A DNA stretch of 39,755 nt from Rhodocyclales bacterium. Its GTDB lineage: Bacteria; Pseudomonadota; Gammaproteobacteria; Burkholderiales; Rhodocyclaceae. Where the stretch lies: positions 1 through 39,755 of the forward strand of contig JAPLQY010000009.1 in NCBI GenBank assembly GCA_026399475.1, in the 5' to 3' direction. Positions within the stretch are counted from its first letter, which is position 1, and each line of letters opens with the position of its first letter. The notes under the pieces are model-generated. The model was not told the origin of the DNA. It saw nothing but the letters and a program-made list of their open reading frames with translations, and made no database searches. The translations under genes were made by a program, and so were the position numbers. Of the stretch, positions 6,934 to 13,506 are shown in pieces.

Positions 6934-7093
6934 TGAGTGCCGAATCAATGGCGGTTCGGTGCAAATGACAACGGTGTCTGTTGCGTCTCATGGGAGGGCC
7001 TCCCGGAGCAGCGCAACGGGCGCCGTTTTTTATGTCTCCAGCGTAAAGCTGGAGACGGTATCCCCTGGCGGGATATTTCCAGCGGAGATCGAG
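6934..7093 (+). ncRNA. nrtA leader with antiterminator/terminator hairpins (NasT target)
   Basis: From the predicted start to the nrtA ATG the RNA has competing structures. GTTGCG (6980-6985) can pair with CGCAAC (7012-7017), enclosing a GGGA..TCCC hairpin. The last three bases of that stem (AAC, 7015-7017) also begin the terminator AACGG-GCG-CCGTT (7015-7027), which runs into six T residues. This is the layout of ANTAR-controlled nas leaders. After the terminator come a perfect 9-bp hairpin (GTCTCCAGC-GTAAA-GCTGGAGAC, 7034-7056) and a smaller one (7060-7074). Folding was done by eye. Confidence 0.75.
7015..7031 (+). terminator. Intrinsic terminator inside the nrtA leader
   Basis: A GC-rich stem AACGG/CCGTT with a GCG loop, directly followed by TTTT. 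It is short, as is usual for attenuators, and overlaps the antiterminator stem. Confidence 0.7.
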
Positions 7094-8407
7094 ATGAACC
7101 ATGAAGAAAAGCTTTCCAACGCAGTTTCGACCAGCGTGCCGACCCCTACCGTCGAGTTTCCCGGACAAGCCAGCGCAGCACACACGCGGCGCGACTTTCT
7201 TCATCTCGCCGGCGGAGCGGCGCTCATGAGCCTGGTGCCGCCAGGGGTAAGAAGCGGCGCCTGGGCCGCCGGTTCCGATGCGCCGGAGAAGAAGGAAGTG
7301 CGCATCGGCTTCATCCCCTTGACCGACTGTTCTTCCGTGGTCATGGCGGCGGTAAACAAGTTCGACGAAAAGTACGGCATCAAGATCATCCCGACCAAGG
7401 AGGCCTCCTGGGCCTCGGTGCGCGACAAGCTGGTGAACGGCGAACTCGACGCCGCGCATGTGCTCTACGGCCTGGTGTATGGCGTGCAACTGGGCATCGG
7501 CGGGCCGAAGAAGGACATGAACGTGCTGATGACCCTGAACCACAACGGCCAGGCCATCACGCTGTCGAATCAGATCAAGGCCAAGGGCGCCACCGATGGC
7601 GCCAGCCTTGCCGCGCTGATCGCGAAAAAGGAACGCGAATACACCTTCGCCCACACCTTCCCCACCGGCACCCATGCCATGTGGCTCTACTACTGGCTGG
7701 CGGCCCAGGGCATCGACCCCTTCAAGGACGTCAAGACCATTACCGTGCCGCCGCCGCAGATGGTGGCCAACATGCGCGTCGGCAACATGGACGGCTTCTG
7801 CGTCGGCGAGCCCTGGGGCAACCGCGCCATCGTGGACAACATCGGCTTCACGGCGGTGACGACGCAGGACATCTGGGTCGATCATCCGGAGAAGGTGCTC
7901 GGCACCACGGCCGAGTTCGTGGCGAAGAACCCCAATACGGCGCGCGCTATGACCGCGGCGATCATCGAGGCCGGCAAGTGGATTGACGCCTCGCTCGCCA
8001 ACAAGCAGAAGACGGCAGAGACGGTGGCGAGCAAGGCCTACGTCAATACCGACGCCGACGTTATCGTGGCGCGCATGCTTGGCCGCTACAACAACGGTCT
8101 CGGCAAGACCTGGGACGACAAGAATGCGATGAAGTTCTTCAACGACGGCAACGTCACCTTCCCGTACTTGTCGGACGCCATGTGGTTCATGACCCAGCAC
8201 AAGCGCTGGGGCCTGATCAAGGAAGACCCCGATTACCTTGCGGTGGCGAAGAAGGTCAATCGCATCGACATCTACAGGCAGGCGGCCACCGCCGCCGGCG
8301 TCGCCGTGCCGAAGAGCGACATGCGCAGCCACAAGCTTATCGACGGCGTGGTGTGGGACGGCAAGGACCCGAAGAAATACGCCGCCTCGTTCAAGGTGCA
8401 TGCCTGA
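7094..8407 (+). CDS. nrtA: Nitrate ABC transporter substrate-binding protein, Tat-exported
   Basis: 437 residues of the NrtA/CmpA family. A twin-arginine signal (TRRDFLHLAGGAALMSL, about residues 34-50) is followed by an alanine-rich region. The mature protein starts near KKEVRIGFIPLTDCSSVVMA and contains HTFPTGTHAMWLYYWLA, VGNMDGFCVGEPWGNRA and the usual C-terminal part. The long N-terminal extension before the Tat motif is unusual. The start MNHEE was chosen because GGAG precedes it; an upstream in-frame ATG at 6959 would run through the leader hairpins. It captures nitrate or nitrite in the periplasm for NrtB/NrtD. Confidence 0.93.
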   Translation: MNHEEKLSNAVSTSVPTPTVEFPGQASAAHTRRDFLHLAGGAALMSLVPPGVRSGAWAAGSDAPEKKEVRIGFIPLTDCSSVVMAAVNKFDEKYGIKIIPTKEASWASVRDKLVNGELDAAHVLYGLVYGVQLGIGGPKKDMNVLMTLNHNGQAITLSNQIKAKGATDGASLAALIAKKEREYTFAHTFPTGTHAMWLYYWLAAQGIDPFKDVKTITVPPPQMVANMRVGNMDGFCVGEPWGNRAIVDNIGFTAVTTQDIWVDHPEKVLGTTAEFVAKNPNTARAMTAAIIEAGKWIDASLANKQKTAETVASKAYVNTDADVIVARMLGRYNNGLGKTWDDKNAMKFFNDGNVTFPYLSDAMWFMTQHKRWGLIKEDPDYLAVAKKVNRIDIYRQAATAAGVAVPKSDMRSHKLIDGVVWDGKDPKKYAASFKVHA

Positions 8408-8438
8408 TCGATGGTCCGGAATGGAAAAGGAGAACGAC

Positions 8439-9341
8439 ATGAGCGCAATTGCATTGAAACTGGTCGAAGCGCCTGCCAGGGCGGAACCCGCGCCCGTCAA
8501 GACCGCCGTCTCGTCAGCGCCGACTGTTGAGCCAGCGGCTGCCGAGCCGGCGACGCGGCCCGGAGAACGCTTGCGCGAAGTCTTGCGCGTCGTTATCCCG
8601 CCGCTGTTCGGCATCACACTGATGCTTGGCATCTGGGCGCTGGTGGCGATCAAGTCGGGCAATATTCCCGGTCCCGACAAGACCTGGGACGCGGCGCTGA
8701 AACTCTTCGCCGATCCCTTCTATCGCAACGGGCCGAACGATCAGGGCATCGGCTGGAATGTGCTTTCCTCGCTGCGCCGCGTCGGCATCGGCTTCGGCTT
8801 CGCGGCGCTGGTCGGCATCCCGATGGGCTTCCTGCTTGGTCGCTTCGCCTTCATGAACCGCATGTTCGAGCCGATCATCAGCCTGTTGCGCCCGGTGTCG
8901 CCGCTGGCCTGGCTGCCGATCGGTCTGCTGGTGTTCCAGAAGGCCGACCCGGCAGCGACCTGGACCATATTCATCTGCTCGATCTGGCCCATGATCCTCA
9001 ACACCGCGCAGGGCGTGCAGCGCGTGCCGCAGGACTACCTCAATGTCGCTCGCGTGCTCGGGTTGTCGGAGGCGAAGGTGATAACCAAGATCCTTTTTCC
9101 CGCCGTGTTGCCCTACATGCTGACCGGCATTCGTCTCTCGATCGGTACCGCGTGGCTGGTGATCGTCGCCGCGGAAATGCTCACCGGCGGCGTAGGCATC
9201 GGCTTCTGGGTATGGGACGAGTGGAACAACCTCAAGGTCGAGCACATCGTCATTGCCATCTTTGTCATCGGCATCGTCGGCCTGGCGCTGGAAACCATGC
9301 TGCTGATGATCGCCAAACGCTTCACCTACGAATCGCGCTAA
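8439..9341 (+). CDS. nrtB: Nitrate ABC transporter permease
   Basis: 300 residues. An alanine/proline-rich cytoplasmic tail (residues 1-50) leads to six-odd membrane helices of the BPD-transport type, with the EAA-type loop near DYLNVARVLGLSEAKVITKILFP and the family pattern RPVSPLAWLPIGLL. A GGAGAACGAC ribosome site precedes the ATG, 31 bases after nrtA. One copy of the dispersed GCCGT-N5-CAGCGCCGACT motif (8505-8525) lies in the tail, suggesting that the tail was extended by repeat insertion. Confidence 0.92.
   Translation: MSAIALKLVEAPARAEPAPVKTAVSSAPTVEPAAAEPATRPGERLREVLRVVIPPLFGITLMLGIWALVAIKSGNIPGPDKTWDAALKLFADPFYRNGPNDQGIGWNVLSSLRRVGIGFGFAALVGIPMGFLLGRFAFMNRMFEPIISLLRPVSPLAWLPIGLLVFQKADPAATWTIFICSIWPMILNTAQGVQRVPQDYLNVARVLGLSEAKVITKILFPAVLPYMLTGIRLSIGTAWLVIVAAEMLTGGVGIGFWVWDEWNNLKVEHIVIAIFVIGIVGLALETMLLMIAKRFTYESR
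8505..8525 (+). repeat. Dispersed motif, copy 2, inside nrtB
   Basis: Exact match to the motif; followed by GTTGA as at 16274. It encodes part of the alanine-rich N-terminal tail of NrtB without breaking the frame. Confidence 0.7.
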
Positions 9342-9352
9342 GGGGAACGGAC

Positions 9353-10147
9353 ATGCTCAAGCCCATCGTCAAGATCGAAAACGTCGGACAGACCTTCAGC
9401 ACCAAGAGCGGAAAGTTCACCGCGCTGCGCGATATCAACCTGGATGTGGCGGAAGGCGAGGTCGTCTCGCTGATCGGCCACTCCGGTTGCGGCAAGAGCA
9501 CGCTGCTGAACCTGATCGCCGGGCTCACGCTGCCGACCAGTGGTGTGCTGCTCTGCGATGGCCGCGAAATCGCCGGTCCGGGGCCGGAGCGCTCGGTGGT
9601 GTTCCAGAACCACAGCCTGCTGCCGTGGATGACCTGCTTCGAGAACGTCATGCTCGCCGTCGAGCGCGTCTTCGGTCGCAAGGAAGGCATGCCGAAATTG
9701 AGGGAGCGTGTCGCCGCTGCGCTCGACATGGTGCATATGGATCACGCCATGCACAAGTACCCGCACGAGATCTCCGGCGGCATGAAGCAGCGCGTCGGCA
9801 TTGCCCGCGCTTTTGCCATGGAGCCCAAGCTGCTCCTGATGGACGAGCCCTTCGGTGCCCTCGATGCGCTGACCCGCGCGGCCTTGCAGGACGAACTCAA
9901 TGGCGTGATGGCCAAGACCGGCGCCACGGTGGTGATGGTGACCCACGATGTCGACGAGGCCGTGCTGCTGTCGGACCGCATCGTGATGATGACCAACGGT
10001 CCGGCCGCCACCATCGGCGAGATCGTCGAGGTCAAGCTCGAACGTCCGCGCGACCGTCTGGAGCTGGCGCATGAACACAAGTTCGCCGACTACCGCGCCA
10101 CGGTGTTCGAGTTCCTCTATCGCAAGCAGTTGAAAAAAGCCGCTTAG
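9353..10147 (+). CDS. nrtD: Nitrate ABC transporter ATP-binding protein
   Basis: 264 residues with Walker A GHSGCGKST, Q-loop VVFQNHSLLPW, signature ISGGMKQR (a usual variant for this family), Walker B LLLMDEP and H-loop VTHDVDEA. It lacks the C-terminal NrtA-like domain of cyanobacterial NrtC, so it is of the NrtD type. It starts 11 bases after nrtB with AGGGGAAC upstream. Its stop overlaps the convergent kinase gene by 4 bases. It drives nitrate import. Confidence 0.93.
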   Translation: MLKPIVKIENVGQTFSTKSGKFTALRDINLDVAEGEVVSLIGHSGCGKSTLLNLIAGLTLPTSGVLLCDGREIAGPGPERSVVFQNHSLLPWMTCFENVMLAVERVFGRKEGMPKLRERVAAALDMVHMDHAMHKYPHEISGGMKQRVGIARAFAMEPKLLLMDEPFGALDALTRAALQDELNGVMAKTGATVVMVTHDVDEAVLLSDRIVMMTNGPAATIGEIVEVKLERPRDRLELAHEHKFADYRATVFEFLYRKQLKKAA

Positions 10148-11868
10148 CGGACGAACAGCAGGAAGATCAGCAGGAGGTTTAGCACCAGCGACCCGGCCGC
10201 CAGCAACTTCAATCCCAGCATCGGGTCGCGTTGCAGCAGCGGCGTGCGCCGCGCCACACGCAGGGGGCGCTGGGCACCGCGTTCGAGCGCCAGCAGGAAT
10301 TCCTCGGCGGTTTCGAAACGGCCGGCGGGCTCGCGGGCGACCGCCTTGAGGATCACCGATTCCAGCCAGTCCGGAATGTCCGGACGGTAGCGCGTGGGCG
10401 GCAGCGGGTCGCCAAAGCGCGGGGTCTGGAAAGGCTCGATTTCGCCATAGGGATACTTGCGCGTCAGCAGGTGGTACAGCGTGACGCCGACGGCATAGAG
10501 ATCGCTGGCCTCGTTGGCCGCAGTGGCCACCCCGGTGCCGGCAAAGAGTTCGGGCGCCATGTAGGACGGCGTGCCCGGATTGTTTATTTCGTTGAAGGTC
10601 TCGGCGGCATCCTGCCCGTCGGAGGCGGCGACGCCAAGATCGAGCAGGCGCAGACGGCCGTCGGCGCCGAGGTGCAGGTTATCGGGTTTGACGTCGCGAT
10701 GCACGATGGCGAGGCGGTGCAGTGCGGCCAGGGCCTTCAGCGTGCGCGCCGTCAGATCGGCGGCCTCGACCGCAGTGAAGCGACGGCCCTGTTCGAGATG
10801 CCGTGCCAGAGTGGCGCCTTCGTGCCAGCTCATCAGGTAGTAGAGGTGGCTGCGCGCCGGCCAGCTCACCATTTGCGGAAAATCGGCGCTGGCGACACGG
10901 CGCGCCAGCCATTCCTCGTGCGCCAGCGCGGCGGTATCGGCGGCGTCGGCCTCGACGTGCAGCGTCTTGAGCACGAAATCCTGTCCACTGGCTACTGCCC
11001 GTACGCGGTAGAGCAGGGTGACGCGCGATTCGTGCAGCACCTCGGTGACTTCGAGGCCGTCGAGCACTTGCCCCGGCTTGAGGCGCGGCGGTAACGGCAG
11101 GGCCTTGACGCGTGCCAGCGTGTCGCGCAGGCCGTCCGCCGGCAAATCGAGCACCCGCAGCACCAGCGCGGTGCAGTTGTCCTGCGCGCCGGCGTCGGTG
11201 GCCGCGTTGGCGATGCGTGCGGCAATTTCGTCGGGGCTGTCGGCCGACTCCAGTAGCTTCGCCATGCGTTCGTCGCCCAGCGTGCCCCAGACGCCGTCGC
11301 TGACCAGCAGGAATACGTCGCCTGCACCCAATTCGCCATCGGCATAATCCACGGTCAGGCTGGCATCGAGGCCGACCGCGCGCGAAAGCACGCTCTTCAG
11401 TTCCGGGTGTTCCCAGACGTGATCGCTGGTCAGCTGCGTCAATTCACCGGCGCGCAAACGATACACGCGCGTGTCGCCGACATGGGCGATGACGTAGCGG
11501 CGACCGCGCAGTACCAGCGCCGACAGCGTGGTGGCCATGCCGGCTGTTTCGCGCGCGCGCCGCGTATGCGCGTAAAGCCAGCGGTTGAGGGCGACGATGA
11601 CCTTGTCCAGCGCCTGCGGCACGCTCCAGGTATCGGGCGTCGCGTAGTAGTCGGCGAGCAGGCTGCGCACGCAGTATTCCGAAGCCTCGCGGCCGTTGGC
11701 GTGGCCGCCGACGCCATCGGCCACGGCGACCAGGATGCCCTTGTTTTCAAGCTCCGCGCCTTCGGGTGTGACGCCCGCGCAGTAGTCCTCGTTGCGCGGA
11801 CGCGGGCCGGAAAGGGAAGCGTGACCGAGATCGACGCTGAGGATGGGGGAGGGCTTGGGGTTCTTCAC
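10144..11868 (-). CDS. PP2C phosphatase-Ser/Thr kinase fusion protein
   Basis: 574 residues. The N-terminal half (about 10-240) is a PP2C-type phosphatase: VADGVGGHANG, VIAHVGDTRVY, LLVSDGVWG and QDNCTALVL carry the metal-binding aspartates. The second part (about 270-530) is a protein kinase: HRDVKPDNLHL, LLDLGVA (DLG for DFG), APE in MAPELFAG and GVTLYHLLTRKYPYG. A single C-terminal helix (about 552-573) anchors it to the membrane. The start is GTG. The P. aeruginosa assimilatory cluster also has a kinase gene beside nirB/nasA, so a role in tuning nitrate assimilation is likely. No substrate is visible here. Confidence 0.93.
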   Translation of the reverse strand: MKNPKPSPILSVDLGHASLSGPRPRNEDYCAGVTPEGAELENKGILVAVADGVGGHANGREASEYCVRSLLADYYATPDTWSVPQALDKVIVALNRWLYAHTRRARETAGMATTLSALVLRGRRYVIAHVGDTRVYRLRAGELTQLTSDHVWEHPELKSVLSRAVGLDASLTVDYADGELGAGDVFLLVSDGVWGTLGDERMAKLLESADSPDEIAARIANAATDAGAQDNCTALVLRVLDLPADGLRDTLARVKALPLPPRLKPGQVLDGLEVTEVLHESRVTLLYRVRAVASGQDFVLKTLHVEADAADTAALAHEEWLARRVASADFPQMVSWPARSHLYYLMSWHEGATLARHLEQGRRFTAVEAADLTARTLKALAALHRLAIVHRDVKPDNLHLGADGRLRLLDLGVAASDGQDAAETFNEINNPGTPSYMAPELFAGTGVATAANEASDLYAVGVTLYHLLTRKYPYGEIEPFQTPRFGDPLPPTRYRPDIPDWLESVILKAVAREPAGRFETAEEFLLALERGAQRPLRVARRTPLLQRDPMLGLKLLAAGSLVLNLLLIFLLFVR

Positions 11869-11903
11869 CCTGATCAGCTTAGCGCAAACATTCGAAAACC
11901 AAT

Positions 11904-11979
11904 TTAGCCACAGAGATCACAGAGGACACAGAGAAAATCCGAGGCGCTTCCCGCCCTTCTCTGTGAACTCTGTGGCAAA
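11904..11979. repeat. Imperfect palindromic CACAGAG repeat
   Basis: TTAGCCACAGAGATCACAGA (continuing GGACACAGAGAA) on the left is mirrored by TTCTCTGTGAACTCTGTGGC on the right, with about 20 bases between. It lies between the kinase start and the narK stop. Similar CACAGAG palindromes are known dispersed repeats in betaproteobacteria. It may act as a structured 3' end of narK mRNA. Confidence 0.75.
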
Positions 11980-11991
11980 CAGGTTTTTGCA

Positions 11992-13209
11992 TCAGATTTT
12001 CGCGGCGGTCAGATGGGAGGCACCCCAGGTCGTGCGCCAGCGGGTCTTGACGCCGGTGAGGCCGACCAGCGCCAGCACGGCCAGCGACGCGAAGATAAGA
12101 AATCCGGCCTGGTAACTGCCTGTCATCTGCCGGGAATAGCCCAGGCTGGAGGCGAGGTAGAAGCCGCCAACACCGCCCGCCATGCCGACCAGCCCGGTCA
12201 TGACGCCGATCTCCTTGCGGAAGCGCTGCGGCACCAGCTGGAACACCGCGCCGTTGCCCATGCCCAGACACAGCATGGCGGCGACGAAGCCGGCCAGCGC
12301 GAACCAGGCGTTGGGCAGGCCAAAGCTGACGATGGCGAGGAAGACTGCCGCGCCCATGTACATCACGGTCAGCGATTTGACGCCGCCGACGCGGTCGGCG
12401 ACGTTGCCGCCGATCGGCCGCACCAGCGAGCCGGCAAAGACGCAGGCGGCGGTGAAGAAGCCGGCCGTCTTGGCATCCAGACCGTACTGGGTATTGAAGT
12501 AGATGGTCAGCGAGGAGGCAAGGCCGACGAAGCCGCCGAAAGTCACCGAGTAGAAGAACATGAACCACCAGGCATCCTTGTCCTTGAGCACCGCGAAGTA
12601 CTCGGCCAGCGATTTCGGTGCGGGACATTCCGGCGCGTCCTTGGCTAAAACCAGATACAGGATGAAGACCACGATCAGCGGAATCAGCGCGAGGCCGAAG
12701 ACATTGGTCCAGCCGAAGGCCACTGCCAGACTGGGGGCGATCAGCGCGGCCAGTGCGGTGCCCGAGTTGCCGGCGCCGGCGATGCCCATCGCGGTGCCCT
12801 GATGCTCGGCCGGATACCAGCGCGAGGCCAGCGGCAACGCGGCGGCGAAGGAGGCACCGGCGACGCCGAGGAACAGGCCGAGGATTAGCGTTTGTTCGTA
12901 ACTGTGGATGCCGAAGCGCCAGGCGCCGAATAGCGCGCAGATGACAATGACCTGACCGATGGCGCCGGCCATTTTCGGTTTCAGGTGATCGACCAGCACG
13001 CCCATCACCAGACGCAGCAGCGCACCGGCCAGCACCGGGGTGGCGACCATCAGGCCTTTCTGCGCGTGGGTCAGGTTGAGGTCGGTGGCGATCTGCACGC
13101 CGAGCGGGCCGAGAATGACCCAGACCATGAAGGCGAGGTCGAAGTAGAGAAAGGCGGCCAGTAGCGTCGGCGTGTGGCCGGCTTTGAGGAAGGCACTGTT
13201 GAGGACCAT
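11992..13209 (-). CDS. narK: NarK/NasA-type nitrate/nitrite MFS transporter
   Basis: 405 residues, 12 helices. It shows the two nitrate-signature regions: GIAGAGNSGTALAALIAP in helix 5 and GMAGGVGGFYLA in helix 11. Conserved arginines lie in LRLVMGVLVDHL and VRPIGGNVADRVGG. It would move nitrate in, or exchange nitrate for nitrite. CAGGAG precedes the ATG. A sigma-54 promoter sits 38 bases upstream, divergent from that of nirB, so both are probably controlled by NtrC. Confidence 0.93.
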   Translation of the reverse strand: MVLNSAFLKAGHTPTLLAAFLYFDLAFMVWVILGPLGVQIATDLNLTHAQKGLMVATPVLAGALLRLVMGVLVDHLKPKMAGAIGQVIVICALFGAWRFGIHSYEQTLILGLFLGVAGASFAAALPLASRWYPAEHQGTAMGIAGAGNSGTALAALIAPSLAVAFGWTNVFGLALIPLIVVFILYLVLAKDAPECPAPKSLAEYFAVLKDKDAWWFMFFYSVTFGGFVGLASSLTIYFNTQYGLDAKTAGFFTAACVFAGSLVRPIGGNVADRVGGVKSLTVMYMGAAVFLAIVSFGLPNAWFALAGFVAAMLCLGMGNGAVFQLVPQRFRKEIGVMTGLVGMAGGVGGFYLASSLGYSRQMTGSYQAGFLIFASLAVLALVGLTGVKTRWRTTWGASHLTAAKI

Positions 13210-13246
13210 GATGAAGCTCCTGCAGGATCGAAATGCCAGAGCTATT

Positions 13247-13261
13247 GCAATGCCTGTGCCA
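13247..13261 (-). promoter_or_regulatory. Sigma-54 promoter of narK
   Basis: On the minus strand it reads TGGCAC-AGGCA-TTGC, a perfect match to the consensus. The predicted start is near 13235, giving a leader of about 26 bases before the narK ATG. Confidence 0.85.
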
Positions 13262-13348
13262 CGCCGCGGGAAAGCGGCGCAAACCGTGGCCAGCAGTGAC
13301 TTCGCCGGCCCGGTAAGGCGATTGCGCCAGACGTCGAGCGGAGGATGC

Positions 13349-13367
13349 GCGCACGCTCATGGTGCGC
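13349..13367. promoter_or_regulatory. NtrC-like binding site
   Basis: GCGCAC-GCTCATG-GTGCGC has the GCAC-N7-GTGC dyad of NtrC sites (glnA type TGCAC-N7-GTGCA). It lies roughly midway between the two divergent sigma-54 promoters, 100 bases from nirB's and 88 from narK's, a normal enhancer distance. Confidence 0.6.
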
Positions 13368-13448
13368 CGCAATACTGCCATGAGTCGATCTGGTGCGCGG
13401 GCACCGCCTTGATGCACGGCTTTGGGCTGATTTGCGCAGTTTTGGCGG

Positions 13449-13464
13449 TGGCACACGCCTTGCT
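13449..13464 (+). promoter_or_regulatory. Sigma-54 promoter of nirBD
   Basis: TGGCAC-ACGCC-TTGCT is a perfect consensus match. The predicted start near 13475 leaves a leader of about 32 bases, too short for an ANTAR-type attenuator, unlike nrtA. Confidence 0.88.
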
Positions 13465-13506
13465 GATAGAAGAGCGGAACCCATTGAATTTCGCAAAGGA
13501 TGTCAG

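Noticed and set aside
6875..8680. 601-codon minus-strand frame opposite nrtA
   Set aside because: Composition-driven; crosses the promoter, the leader and two genes.
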